Assembly (NCBI RefSeq): GCF_003285005.1
Contig: NZ_QMFA01000004.1
Coordinates: 186,001 to 250,000, forward strand
DNA from: Paenibacillus sp. YN15
GTDB taxonomy: Bacteria; Bacillota; Bacilli; Paenibacillales; NBRC-103111
Direction of reading: 5' to 3'
Length of the DNA: 64,000 nt
Shown: positions 44,559 to 55,200 of the stretch, piece by piece
How positions within the stretch are numbered: the first letter of the stretch is position 1
How the letters are laid out: each line of letters starts with the position of its first letter
The notes under the pieces: generated by a model
Database searches by the model: none
Told to the model about the DNA's origin: nothing
What the model saw: the letters and a program-made list of their open reading frames with translations, nothing else
Position numbers and translations under genes: made by a program

Positions 44559-45593
44559 TCACCCGGTGAAAACCGACGCCTTTTTCGCCTCCGAAATGAT
44601 CCGCATCACCTCAAGCGCCTCCTCCAGGGCGATGGGAAAGGTTTCCCCCAACCGGATGGAGCGGTACAGCTCCTCCCATATGTTCATCTCCCGGGCCGGA
44701 GCCACAGGCATCGTCTCCGTCAGCCAGCTCAGGCTCTCCGCGCTGCCGAAGGTTTCCCCCGGTGTGCCCGGGTCCGCCCGCTTCTCCGCAAGCGGTACAG
44801 CAGGGTCCAGATACCGCAGGGACATTTGGCCGTCCGTTACGGTCAGCGTGCCCCTTGCGCCGTATACCGCATATTGCGGCGACGGCTCCGCCACTCCGCC
44901 GCTGATCTCCAGATCCACCAGCCGGTTGTTCTCCCCCTTCATGATGATTTTCACATGGTCCTCCGCATCGCCAACGGCGGCCACCCGCTTCAGGTCGCTC
45001 CACAGCTCAGCCACCGGACTCTCCAAAAGTCTCAGGCCGTGGTCGATAATATGCGGCCCCCAGTTCAGCAGCTGGCCGCCTCCGTATGCCAGGATGGTCT
45101 GCCAGTCATCCCGGCGCTGGTAGCCGTGGCGGCACAGCCGGACAGCGTAAATCTCCCCCAGAATGCCGCTTTCCATCACCTCCCGGACATGGAGAAAGTC
45201 GGGATCAAACCGGCGGTTGTGGCGCACGAACAGCCTGCCCCGGCTCTGCCGCTCCGCCTCCAGCAGCCGGAGCGCCTCCTCATACGTGCAGGCCAGCGGC
45301 TTTTCCATAAAAACATGCTTGCCCCCGGCCAGCGCCAGCAGCCCATGGACACAGTGGTCGGAGGACCGGGTGGCCACATCCACCAGCTCTACATCCGGGT
45401 CGGCCATAAGATCCTCCAGGCGCTCATAGGTTTTGCAGCCATAACGCTCCGCCATGGCCTTCCGCCGCGATGCAATCAGATCGCAGGCGGCCACAATGCG
45501 GAACAGCCGCTCCTTGCCCTCCAGCTCCTTGCAGTGCATACCCCATCCGGCCCGGCCCGCTCCGGCCAGGCCGATTCTGATTGGCTCCGTCAT
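44559..45593 (-). CDS. Gfo/Idh/MocA family NAD(P)-dependent sugar oxidoreductase
   Basis: A 344-residue oxidoreductase: nucleotide fold beginning IRIGLAGAGRAGWGMHC, family motif MEKPLACTYEEALRLLEAER (EKP in it), and a catalytic domain with GGGQLLNWGPHIIDHGLRLL, where the His is the usual catalytic residue. It shares the family with the protein at 14157 but is clearly different in sequence. GGGGGA precedes ATG 45593. It follows the isomerase gene by 121 bases, and the unit also contains the GH2 gene upstream, so it likely belongs to a GH2-isomerase-oxidoreductase operon. Substrate unknown. Confidence 0.88.
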   Translation of the reverse strand: MTEPIRIGLAGAGRAGWGMHCKELEGKERLFRIVAACDLIASRRKAMAERYGCKTYERLEDLMADPDVELVDVATRSSDHCVHGLLALAGGKHVFMEKPLACTYEEALRLLEAERQSRGRLFVRHNRRFDPDFLHVREVMESGILGEIYAVRLCRHGYQRRDDWQTILAYGGGQLLNWGPHIIDHGLRLLESPVAELWSDLKRVAAVGDAEDHVKIIMKGENNRLVDLEISGGVAEPSPQYAVYGARGTLTVTDGQMSLRYLDPAVPLAEKRADPGTPGETFGSAESLSWLTETMPVAPAREMNIWEELYRSIRLGETFPIALEEALEVMRIISEAKKASVFTG

Positions 45594-45714
45594 CGTTTTA
45601 TCCCCCGTTCCATTTGGCTTTGCTCCGATCCGCCCTCGCCGATCAATAAGCTCCGCCGCTTAATCTTGCTCCCATCCGTCCTCGCAAACCAATACCTTCC
45701 GCCTCCTGGCCTCC

Positions 45715-46455
45715 CTAATACCCGGCCTCCCGCACAACCTGCCGGCTCCATTCCAGATCCGTAAGAGGCTCCTGCAAATGGGTATCATGCTCCACAAACA
45801 CCCATCCGTCAAAGCTGCGTTTGGCCGCCTCCTTCAGAACGGCGCCATTGTCCAAGCCGATATTGCCGCGGTTTAGGCCGCAGAACCGCCCGCGTTTGGT
45901 CCAATCGGGGGATTCGGGATTCGTCTCCAGCCAATCCTTCAGGTGAAGCACGGCCAGCCGGTCTGCATATTTACCGGCAATCTCCACCGCGTCGCCGCCC
46001 ATGGCCGCCAGATGGGCGGTATCCAGCACCAGCCTGCTGTCCGGGCATTCCCGCAGAAATTCCTCCAGCTGCTCCTGGGTTTCCACAGGAGTGCCCATAT
46101 GATTATGAAGCGCCACATGCAGGCCCCACCGGCGGCAGGCGGCGGACTGGATGCGCACCTGCCGGCAGAATGCGGTGAAATCCCGGCCGTCCACATGGGT
46201 CCAGACATAATCCTTGCCAAGGGCGGCCGTCCATTGGATGGACAGCTCCGGGCTGGGGCCCCTCACCGTGCCAAAGCCCATCCCCAGCCTTCTCATCAGC
46301 GCCGCCGATTGCAGCGCCTGCTCCCCGCTGAACGCCGTCAGCCGTTCGATGCCCTCATAGCCGATGGCCTTCAATTGCCGCAGGCGCTCCTCCAGATCAA
46401 AGCAGGCGCCCCCGTCCCAAACATTCATCCCGTAATCCGCAATGCCGATTTTCAC
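45715..46455 (-). CDS. Sugar phosphate isomerase/epimerase (TIM barrel)
   Basis: A 246-residue xylose isomerase-like barrel: MKIGIADYGMNVWDGG at the start, LHVALHNHMGTPVETQEQL in the middle, RLVLDTAHLAAMGGD and LAVLHLKDW with metal ligands (Glu, Asp, His). FVEHDTHLQEP near the end supplies the last acidic ligand. It starts with GTG at 46455, six bases after GGGGAG. It lies 38 bases after the GH2 gene. Together with the oxidoreductase that follows it forms the second oxidoreductase/isomerase pair of the window. Confidence 0.85.
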   Translation of the reverse strand: MKIGIADYGMNVWDGGACFDLEERLRQLKAIGYEGIERLTAFSGEQALQSAALMRRLGMGFGTVRGPSPELSIQWTAALGKDYVWTHVDGRDFTAFCRQVRIQSAACRRWGLHVALHNHMGTPVETQEQLEEFLRECPDSRLVLDTAHLAAMGGDAVEIAGKYADRLAVLHLKDWLETNPESPDWTKRGRFCGLNRGNIGLDNGAVLKEAAKRSFDGWVFVEHDTHLQEPLTDLEWSRQVVREAGY

Positions 46456-46493
46456 GGTAATCTCCCCTTCCTCTGCCCATGGGACGGCCGCTC

Positions 46494-48263
46494 TTACGGC
46501 GTCAGTCCCTGATTAATTTTCCGGATGGACTCCAGCGGCGCCTTGGGCCGGCGGTCCTCCGTCAACAGCCCGTTCTTCTCCTGCTGCACATCCGTCAGCT
46601 GCGTATAGCAATAGCCTTGCAGCGCGGGCGCTTGCAGCAGGGAATGGGTCAGCTCCATATAGCGCCGCAGAAACTGCTCCTCACTGTCCGCTTCCGAATA
46701 GCCCCAGCCTCCGGCGGCGTCGGGGCTGTAGCGGATGCCGCCGAACTCCGATACCAGAATCGGCTCGCCGTTGTAGGAATAGCCCGGCGCATAAACCGGC
46801 CGGTTGCAGGGTCTTGCTTTCACGCAAGCCAAGCTGCCGTACCGGGTCCCCAGCGTCTCCCCGTTTGAAGCATAATCATGGATGGTGCAAATATCCGACT
46901 TCACATGCTCCCATCCGTCATTGGAGACCACCAGCCGGATGGGATCCAGACACTTGGTCAAATGGTACATGGCCAGGGCATGGTGCTGCTGGGCCTGATC
47001 CACTGCAATGCCGGGCACGCCCCAGCTTTCGTTCAGCGGCACCCACACCGCGATGCAGGGATGGTTGTAGTCCCGCTCCAGAACCTCCTGCCATTCCCTT
47101 GTCATGCGGTGGACATAGTCCTCCGAATAGGCATAGGCATTGGGCATCTCCCCCCAAAGAAGAAGGCCGGTCCGGTCACACCAGTAGGCATACCGGGGGT
47201 CCTCGATCTTCTGGTGCTTGCGCACGCCGTTAAAGCCCATGGCCTTGGCCAACTCCGCATCCCGGCGGACGGCCTCGCCGTCTGGAGGCGTCAGAATGCC
47301 GTCGGGATAATAGCCCTGGTCCAACACCAGCTTCATATAATAGGGGCGGTTGTTGAGACAGACCCTGCCGTCCTCCACCGAAATTTTCCGCATGCCAAAA
47401 TAGCTATACACCCGGTCCAATAGCATATCATCCGCCCACAAGGTCAGCTCTATATCGTACAGGACCGGATTTTCCGGCGTCCACCATCTCCCTTTTCCCA
47501 TATCGTTATAGTCGGTAAGCCAAATCCGCCTGGCCGTGACGGCCTCCCGGATTTCCAGGGTATCCTCTGCCACGGGACAGCCCTCCAGGCTGACCGACAG
47601 CTTCAGCTTGAGCCGCCCCTGTACCGCCTCATGGCCAGACACCGCAGTTTGAATGCGGATTTCATTGGCGTCAATATCTGGCGTGAATCTGACGTGATCG
47701 ATCCGTGTTTCTGCCACCGGCTCCATCCAGACCGTTTGCCAGATGCCGGTGGTGCGGGAATAGAACACGGAGGCCGGCTGCTCCAGCCAATACTGCTTGC
47801 CCCTCGGCAGCCGGACATCCCGGCTGTAATCCCGGGCCCGCACCACAATGTCATTGGGGAGGCCGCCGGCTCTCAGAAGCCCGGTCACATCCGCCCAAAA
47901 AGGCGTGTGCCCGCCCTCATGAACCGCCGCAAGCTGCCCGTTCACCCATACCTTGGCGGAATAATCCACCGCCCCGAAATGCAGCAGCGCCCGCTTGCCG
48001 GCAAATTCGGGCGGCAGCTCCACACGCCTGCGGTACCAGACAATATCATGGAACTCATTGGTACCGATGCCGCTTAGCGGACTCTGGAAGCAGAAGGGCA
48101 CCTGAATGCTTCGGGACAGCCCCTTCGGCGCAAGATACCACCCCTCCCGTTCCCCCGCGTCCTCATCGTCAAATTCAAATTCCCATGTTCCGTTTAAGTT
48201 CAGCCAACCGCTCCGCACAAATTGCGGACGGGGATAATCCGCTCTCCACTGTGGCAGGCTCAT
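46494..48263 (-). CDS. Glycoside hydrolase family 2 (beta-galactosidase/glucuronidase type)
   Basis: A 589-residue GH2 enzyme: sugar-binding domain (about 1-175, WLNLNGTWEFEFDDED), immunoglobulin-like domain (175-275) and TIM barrel (280-585). The acid/base Glu is in VWVPLNESWG and the nucleophile Glu in ILVSEFGGI. No signal peptide, so cytoplasmic, acting on imported oligosaccharides. Exact sugar not predictable; similar proteins cleave beta-galactosides, glucuronides or mannosides. Start ATG 48263 (MSLPQWRADYPRP) follows AAAGGGG; an in-frame ATG at 48389 would overlap the upstream terminator leader and lacks a site. The isomerase gene follows 38 bases later. Confidence 0.88.
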   Translation of the reverse strand: MSLPQWRADYPRPQFVRSGWLNLNGTWEFEFDDEDAGEREGWYLAPKGLSRSIQVPFCFQSPLSGIGTNEFHDIVWYRRRVELPPEFAGKRALLHFGAVDYSAKVWVNGQLAAVHEGGHTPFWADVTGLLRAGGLPNDIVVRARDYSRDVRLPRGKQYWLEQPASVFYSRTTGIWQTVWMEPVAETRIDHVRFTPDIDANEIRIQTAVSGHEAVQGRLKLKLSVSLEGCPVAEDTLEIREAVTARRIWLTDYNDMGKGRWWTPENPVLYDIELTLWADDMLLDRVYSYFGMRKISVEDGRVCLNNRPYYMKLVLDQGYYPDGILTPPDGEAVRRDAELAKAMGFNGVRKHQKIEDPRYAYWCDRTGLLLWGEMPNAYAYSEDYVHRMTREWQEVLERDYNHPCIAVWVPLNESWGVPGIAVDQAQQHHALAMYHLTKCLDPIRLVVSNDGWEHVKSDICTIHDYASNGETLGTRYGSLACVKARPCNRPVYAPGYSYNGEPILVSEFGGIRYSPDAAGGWGYSEADSEEQFLRRYMELTHSLLQAPALQGYCYTQLTDVQQEKNGLLTEDRRPKAPLESIRKINQGLTP

Positions 48264-48405
48264 CCGCCCCTTTCCTTTGGACTCCTTCAGCCGCTCCCGG
48301 GTTAAGCATGCCACGGGCAGCCTGCGGTGCATACTGCAGGTTCCGCACATGAATGCATTTGCCACTGTATTTTTCACGAAAAGCTGCATATTTCCCCCGC
48401 AGTCC

Positions 48406-48453
48406 GAAAAAGGGCCTGCACCGCAGCCGTCAAACGGCCGCAGGCAAGCCCTC
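48406..48453 (-). terminator. Terminator of the beta-helix gene pair
   Basis: On the minus strand a long hairpin GGGC-TTGCCTGCGGCCGT / ACGGCTGCGGTGCA-GGCCC followed by TTTTT, right after the stop at 48462. Confidence 0.75.
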
Positions 48454-48461
48454 CGGGAGGA

Positions 48462-51400
48462 TTAATAGGGAGATAAATAGCTGCCGTCAATCACCGTCAC
48501 CGCGGAAATCCCCGGTCCGGTCCAGCCTACCGACAGGTGGTCGCTGCCCGATTTCTCCTTGTGCAGCACCTCCACGTAATAGGCCTGCCCCGCCGTCAGA
48601 TGGATGACCGCCGACTTCTGCGTGGCATTCCCTGTCCATTCCCGGTAGCCCGACCAGGTGGAGACATACGCGATCCGCGATTTATTCTCCGGATTGCTGT
48701 CTGTGCTGAGCCACAGCTCCCCGGCGTTGTCGCTGGCAATATAGAAGGTGTAATCCCCTGTCACCGTGGGCGTAATATACCCCCGGATGCGGGTGGCGTA
48801 GCTGTTGGCAAAGTTGGAGGGTCCCTCCAGGCTGGTGAGAATGGAGGTTCCGGTGGGCGGTGTGCCCAGAGGAATGTCGGCGATGGTCTCGCCGCCCACT
48901 CCCGTCCAGTATTCCCGCACTATACTGCCCGTGCCGCCGCCAACGCCCCCATCAGCATCCGTGGTCACATTCAGCGTATTGCTAGCCGCCGATTCATTGT
49001 TAGCCGCATCCTTGGCCTTTACCGTGAAGCTGTAGCCCGTACTGGCGGTTAACCCCGTTACTGTGTAGGTGGTAGCTGCCGTACTTCCTGCCAGCACTCC
49101 GCCCTGGTAGACGTTATAGCCCGTTACTCCCACATTGTCCGTGGAGGCCGTCCAGCTCAGGCTGACGCTGCTGCCGGTCTTCGACGGCGAAGTCAAATTC
49201 CCCGGCGCCGTAGGCGGCTGGGTGTCCGCCGGAGGAGCATCCGTGGTCACATTCAGCGTATTGCTGGCGGCCGATTCATTGTTGGCCGCATCCTTGGCCT
49301 TTACCGTAAAGCTGTAGGCGGTACTGGCGGTTAACCCCGTTACCGTATAGGTTGTGCCAACCGTGCTTCCTGCCAGCACGCCGCCCTTATAGACGTTGTA
49401 GCCCGTGACCCCCACATTGTCCGTAGATGCCGTCCAGCTCAGGCTGACGCTCACACTGGTCTTCGACGGCGAGGTCAGATTCCCCGGCGCCGTGGGCGGC
49501 TGGGTGTCTCCCGGATTCGGATTGCCGCTGCCCGACGGGGTGAATCTGGCTCCCGCCCAATCCGCGTGGTCGTAGCTGTTGCCGTTGCCGCTGTCGGTAA
49601 CCGTCAGCTTCAATTGATTGACGCCGGTAACGGGAACATCCACCGTCTGAGTGGCTGATAAAGCATTCATCACCCCGCTGTCAAAAAGGAGCGTGCCGTC
49701 GGCCCATACCTGGAAAACGATGGAGGCATTGGCATGGGTCACATTGTCGTCCACTCCCACATCGGAGACGAACCTGGCGTAATTGCCGTTCAGCTGATAC
49801 ACAATGTCCGAGTTGGCATGGGTGCCGATCCCCTTGCTGTAGGTTACTCCGTCCAGCCGGATGGGATTGCCGCTGGAGCTTTTGTCCTGGCGCACCGCGC
49901 CAAAGCCGGCAGTGGCGGACACCCAGGCCAAATCGCTGGCATAGGTGATCTCCTGGAGGGCATAGGTGGTGACGCTTAACGCATTGCTCGCTGCGGACAA
50001 ATTATTTTTTACATCCTTGGCTTTCACCGTAAAGCTGTAGGTGCTCCCCACCGTCAGGCCGGTTGCCAGAAATTCCGTAGCCCCGACGCCCAAGGTGGAG
50101 CCTGCCAATGCCCCGTTCCGGAACACATCATAACCCGTTACCCCAACGTTATCCGTGGAAGCCCCCCAGGTCAATTTGGCCGTCGTGTCCGTCTTATAGG
50201 ACAGCGCCAGATTGGCCGGTGCAGTCGGAGGCTCCGTATCCGGCGCGTTGGTGGTGACATTCAGCGTATTGCTTGCAGCCGACAGATTGCCTGTTCCGTC
50301 CTTCGCCTTGACGGTGAAGCTGTAGGCAGTATTGGGAGCAAGCCCTACCGCCAGATATTCCACAGCTCCGGCTCCGCTGACGGCGCCGTCCAGCACCCCG
50401 TTTTTGTAAATGTTGTATCCCGCCACGCCCACATTATCGGTGGAGGGATTCCAGGACATCCGCACAGTGGTGTCCGTTTTTGCCAGCAAGGCCAGGCCCG
50501 TGGGAGCCGTGGGAGCCTGTGTATCCGGAGGACCGGCATCCACCACGATGGTTTGCTCCGCCAGATGCATTCTGCCGCCATTGTCGGTTACCAGCAGCTT
50601 GACCTTGTATGTGCCGGGATTCTCATAGGTGTAGGTGGGACTGGCCGAGGTGTTGGGTACTCCCTCTCCGAAATCCCACAGGGTATGCGCAATGGAGCCG
50701 TCCGGGTCGGTGGAGGTATTGGTGAAGGTGACCGCCTGCCCCAGGGGCACAATCTGCCTGCTGGCAATAAAGCTGGCGGTGGGCTTGGCATTGCTGAAGC
50801 CCCGGGAGGTCAGCTGCACATTGGAGCCATTGCCACTGACTGTGTTCCCGCTCCATTCCAGATCCTGGGCGGCAGCCGGATAGGGGTCCACGGACAAGCT
50901 GCCGTTGCCGGTAATGGTGTTGTTCACGAAGCTCAAGCGGTCCACTCCCGCCGCCCCGGTAATCTGAATCCCCAAGCGGTCATTGTTGATGATCTGATTG
51001 CTGTCAAAGGTGGTGTCCGTGGTTTTGCCGTTGATCCGGATGGCGTTGCCCGCCGTGCCGGGATAAACAGCGGTGGGGTTGTCCTTGTCCGTGTTCTTCC
51101 ACACATTCTTGTAGAAGTACAGGTACTGGTTGGGCGCTGGAGTGCCATCCCCGTGGAGCTGCATGCCCCATTGAATCATATTCTGGATGGTATTGTAGGC
51201 AAAAATATGGTGCCCGTTGCCCGGCGACATGGAAATGCCGTTATGCTGGCCGCCATCCACCACATTATCCGTTACAATGGTCGGGGCCGCCGACACCTCC
51301 AGGCCATAGGATTTGTAGGTGCCGTTGCTGGTGCCCACGTAGTTGCGGCGGATGGAGGTGTACTGGGAGCGGACGACGCTCAGCCAATGATCCATCACAT

Positions 51401-52208
51401 TGTCCTCGATAATGGCATAGTTGCAATCCGTGTGAACCTCGATGCCGAAGCCATAGCCCGTTATAAAATCGGACGAGCCGGAAATGACGTTGTGTTTAAT
51501 CACAGCCCCGGTGGAGCCGTCGTTGACGAAGATGCCGCCGCGGCCCATATTATGGATCGTATTGTTTAAAATTTTCGCATTGTGGGAGCCCCAGCCTACA
51601 CGGATGGCCCCTCCCCACATGGATTGGGTGCCGATGTTGGTGAACTCGCTGTCGATAATGTCCACATCCGGCGTGCCGGAGAAGAACACGCCGAAGGGGC
51701 CGAAGCCCGTGGACTGGGTAATATCCCTCACCCGGATGCGGCTGATTTTGTGCCCGATGCCCGGTTCCCCCCAAATGGCGGAGGTGACAGCGTTATTGCT
51801 GTTGGCGTCAAAGGTCAGCTCGGTAATGGCCATGTTGCTGATGTTGTTCAGATTCAGCATGGTGGCCTCCACCTTCACCCCGGCGAATTGCGATCCGCCT
51901 CCGGTCGCCGCTTTGATGATGGTGGTATTCCGGGCCTCGCCCTGAAGCCTGACCCCCGACTTGCCCATCAGCTTATTGGAAATATAATAGGTGCCTGCGG
52001 GGAAATAAACCGTATCGCCTGCAGAAGCGGCATTGATGGCGCTTTGAATGGACGCCCGGTCATCCGCCGAATCGCTGCCGTTGGCGCCGTACAGGGTGAC
52101 ATCATGAGTGGCGGCCGCCTGGACTGCAGCCGCCGGAAGCACCGGAAGCGCCAGCACCAGGGCAAGCAGCATGGGCAATGAGCAAATCTTCCTGATCACA
52201 TTCCTCAT
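48462..52208 (-). CDS. Secreted multidomain beta-helix protein (pectate-lyase-like fold, PKD, FN3, NPCBM, PA14)
   Basis: A 1,248-residue exoprotein. In order: signal peptide (about 1-32), right-handed beta-helix starting VTLYGANGSDSADDRASIQS (about 35-450), PKD domain (about 470-560, TSTDPDGSIAHTLWDFGEG), two FN3 domains (565-750), NPCBM-like domain (about 755-905, YSKGIGTHANSDIVYQL), two more FN3 (910-1100) and a C-terminal PA14 domain (1110-1248). The beta-helix is of the Pectate_lyase_3 type, found in lyases, epimerases and glycosidases; active residues cannot be named. Its start overlaps the stop of the paralogous gene upstream (ATGA, 52205-52208). The last FN3-PA14 part is nearly identical in DNA to that of the neighbour. 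Confidence 0.85.
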   Translation of the reverse strand: MRNVIRKICSLPMLLALVLALPVLPAAAVQAAATHDVTLYGANGSDSADDRASIQSAINAASAGDTVYFPAGTYYISNKLMGKSGVRLQGEARNTTIIKAATGGGSQFAGVKVEATMLNLNNISNMAITELTFDANSNNAVTSAIWGEPGIGHKISRIRVRDITQSTGFGPFGVFFSGTPDVDIIDSEFTNIGTQSMWGGAIRVGWGSHNAKILNNTIHNMGRGGIFVNDGSTGAVIKHNVISGSSDFITGYGFGIEVHTDCNYAIIEDNVMDHWLSVVRSQYTSIRRNYVGTSNGTYKSYGLEVSAAPTIVTDNVVDGGQHNGISMSPGNGHHIFAYNTIQNMIQWGMQLHGDGTPAPNQYLYFYKNVWKNTDKDNPTAVYPGTAGNAIRINGKTTDTTFDSNQIINNDRLGIQITGAAGVDRLSFVNNTITGNGSLSVDPYPAAAQDLEWSGNTVSGNGSNVQLTSRGFSNAKPTASFIASRQIVPLGQAVTFTNTSTDPDGSIAHTLWDFGEGVPNTSASPTYTYENPGTYKVKLLVTDNGGRMHLAEQTIVVDAGPPDTQAPTAPTGLALLAKTDTTVRMSWNPSTDNVGVAGYNIYKNGVLDGAVSGAGAVEYLAVGLAPNTAYSFTVKAKDGTGNLSAASNTLNVTTNAPDTEPPTAPANLALSYKTDTTAKLTWGASTDNVGVTGYDVFRNGALAGSTLGVGATEFLATGLTVGSTYSFTVKAKDVKNNLSAASNALSVTTYALQEITYASDLAWVSATAGFGAVRQDKSSSGNPIRLDGVTYSKGIGTHANSDIVYQLNGNYARFVSDVGVDDNVTHANASIVFQVWADGTLLFDSGVMNALSATQTVDVPVTGVNQLKLTVTDSGNGNSYDHADWAGARFTPSGSGNPNPGDTQPPTAPGNLTSPSKTSVSVSLSWTASTDNVGVTGYNVYKGGVLAGSTVGTTYTVTGLTASTAYSFTVKAKDAANNESAASNTLNVTTDAPPADTQPPTAPGNLTSPSKTGSSVSLSWTASTDNVGVTGYNVYQGGVLAGSTAATTYTVTGLTASTGYSFTVKAKDAANNESAASNTLNVTTDADGGVGGGTGSIVREYWTGVGGETIADIPLGTPPTGTSILTSLEGPSNFANSYATRIRGYITPTVTGDYTFYIASDNAGELWLSTDSNPENKSRIAYVSTWSGYREWTGNATQKSAVIHLTAGQAYYVEVLHKEKSGSDHLSVGWTGPGISAVTVIDGSYLSPY
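48471..49226 (-). repeat. 756-bp direct repeat, copy 1 (FN3-PA14 module)
   Basis: The 3' part of this beta-helix gene matches 52238-52993 without gaps, offset 3,767 bases. A run of about 190 bases is identical (from TTGTGCAGCACC near 48558), and differences elsewhere are scattered single bases. Confidence 0.85.
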
Positions 52209-55200
52209 TCATTTCCAACTCCTTCAATTGGATAGATAGATAAATAGCTGCCGTCAATCACCGTAACCGCAGAAATGCCCGGTCCCGTCCAGCCCACGGA
52301 CAAATGGTCGCTGCCCGACTTTTCCTTGTGCAGCACCTCCACGTAATAGGCCTGCCCCGCCGTCAGATGGATGACCGCCGACTTCTGCGTGGCATTCCCT
52401 GTCCATTCCCGGTAGCCCGACCAGGTGGAGACATACGCGATCCGCGATTTATTCTCCGGATTGCTGTCTGTGCTGAGCCACAGCTCCCCGGCGTTGTCGC
52501 TGGCAATATAGAAGGTGTAATCCCCCGTCACTGTGGGCGTAATATACCCCCGGATGCGGGTGGCGTAGCTGTTGGCGAAGTTGGACGGCCCCTCCAGGCT
52601 GGTAAGAATGGAGGTTCCGGTAGGCGGTGTGCCCAGAGGAATGTCCGCGATGGTTTCGCCTCCCACTCCCGTCCAATATTCCCGCACGATACTGCCCGTG
52701 CCTCCGCCAACGCCGCCATCGGCATCCGTGGTCACATTCAGCGTATTGCTGGCCGCCGATTCATTGTTGGCCGCATCCTTGGCCTTCACCGTAAAGCTGT
52801 AGGCCGTACTGGCGGTTAACCCTGTTACCGTATAGGTGGTGCCTGCCGTACTTCCTGCCAGCACTCCGCCCTGGTAGACGTTATAGCCCGTTACTCCCAC
52901 ATTGTCCGTGGAGGCCGTCCAGCTCAGGCTGACGCTGCTGCTGGTCTTCGACGGCGAGGTCAAATTCCCCGGCGCTGTAGGCGGCTGGGTGTCCCCTGGA
53001 TCGGGATTGCCGCTCCCGCCGTCATACGGGGTCAGATAGCCCCCTGAGACAACGGCAATGGACTCGATGCCCGGTCCCGTCCAGCCCACGGCAACATGGT
53101 CCCCGCTGTGCCCTTCCTTGTGCAGCACCTCCACATAATAGGCTTGGCCGCCCGTCAAGGTAACCGGGGAGGACTGCTGCGAAGGGTACTTGTTCCATTC
53201 CCGGGGATTGGTCCAGTCGCCCACACTGGCGATCAGCGCCTTGCCCGCGGGATTATCGCTGCTGCTGAGCCACAGCTCGCTTTTGTCGTCGCTGGCGATG
53301 CGGAAGGTATAGGCCCCGGTGATATCCGGGGTAATATACCCGCGAATCCGCGCCCCGTAGTTGTCCCCCCAGTTGGAGGGTCCCTCCAGGCTGGTCAGAA
53401 TCTGGGTGCCGGTTGGCGCAGTCTGGACCGGTATGGAGGACATGACGGTGCCGGGAACATTGCTCCAATATTCGCGGATGATGCTCCCTGTGCCGCCTCC
53501 CGGAGGCTCGTTGGTTGTAACGGTGAGTGTATTGCTGGCGGCGGAAACATTCTGGGCCGCATCCCTTGCCTTCACCGTGAAGCTGTAAGCGGTCTCCGGC
53601 AGCAGACCTGCCGCCGTATAGGAGGTGACGGCTGCGCCGGTGAAGCCGATGAGATTGCCGTTGGCATAAACGTCATATCCCGCCACAGCGAAATTATCCG
53701 TTGACGGATTCCAAACCAGCCCAACAGCGGTATCCGTCTTCCAGGGAGAGGCCAGTCCGGTGGGAGCCGACGGCGCTTCCGTATCCGGAGCTCCTTCATA
53801 TACATAGACCAGCTGCTCTGTAATGCTTGATCTTCCCTCATTATCCGTGGCCATCAGCGTAACCCGGTAGGTTCCGGGCTTTTGATACATGTGGGTGGAG
53901 TTCACTTCCGTAACAGGGATGCCCTCGCCGAAATCCCACAGGTAATGGGAGAGCGTGCCGTCGGCATCGGTGGAGGTGTTGGTGAAGGAGGCCGTTTGCC
54001 CCAGCTGGAGGGAGGAGGGCCCCGTAAAGCTTGCGGCGGGCTTCTGGTTGCCAAAGCCGCGGGAGGTGAGCTGGATGTCCGTACCGTTGCCGGAAACCGT
54101 ATTGCCGCTCCATTCCAAATGCCCGGCGCTTGGCGGATAATAATCGATGGTCTCCAGACCGTTATTGGTAATCGTATTATTAATGAAGCTAATTTTGTCT
54201 ATACCGGGAAGGGTGTCCGTAATATTGATGCCGTACCGTTCGTTGCCGCTGATTACGTTGCTGTCGAAGGTGATATTGGTGGAATAGCCATGCAGTCTGA
54301 CCCCGTATCCGGCATAATCGCCGTAAACGGCCAGGATGTTGTCCTTATCCGTATTCAGGAATTGATTCCTGTAGAAATATTGATGATTGTTCAGCACAGA
54401 GGAGCTGACTCCCTGGAACTGCATTCCCCACTGAATCATGTTCTCGATCCGGTTGTAGCCATAGAAGGTATAATCCCGGGCGGGCGAGGAGGAAATCCCC
54501 AGGTGCTGGCCGCCGTCCACCCAGTTGTCCGTCACCACGGAATTGCCTGAGGAAATTTCCAGCCCGTACGACTTGTAGGTGCCGTCCGTGGCCCGCACCG
54601 TATTGCGGCGGATGGCGTTGTAGTCCGAGATGACTACACTGATCCAATGATCCACCATATTGTCCTCAACGACCGATTCGTTCACCCCGGTATGAAGTTC
54701 AATGGACAGCCCGTGGCTGTGCTTGCCGGAGCCGGTAATCATATTTTCCCGGATCACCGCCCCGGTCAGGCCATCGTTCAGGAAAATGCCGCCGCGGCCG
54801 GTATTGGCAATGGTATTGCGCAGAATCTGCGGATGATCCGAACCCCAGCCCACCCGGATGGCCCCGCCCCATACCGAGTTCACACCGATATCCTGAAAGT
54901 CGTTGTCGGTGATTTCCACATCGTCCGAGCCGGAGAACAGAATCCCGAAGGGGCCAAAACCGGTTGTCTGGGCCAATCCCCGAATCCGGTTATGGTGGAT
55001 GCTGGCGCCGGGGGCAGGCTCGCCCACAATGCCTCTGGTTACATGGGGGCTGCCGTTCCCGTCCAGGGTAAGCCCGGTAATCTCAACATCGCTTTTGCCG
55101 GTGAGATTGATAATGGGTGCATCCGAGGTCCCATTGAACTTGATGACCGTGACATCCCGGCCTTGCCCTTCCAGCTTGACTCCCGACTTGAGGATAATGG

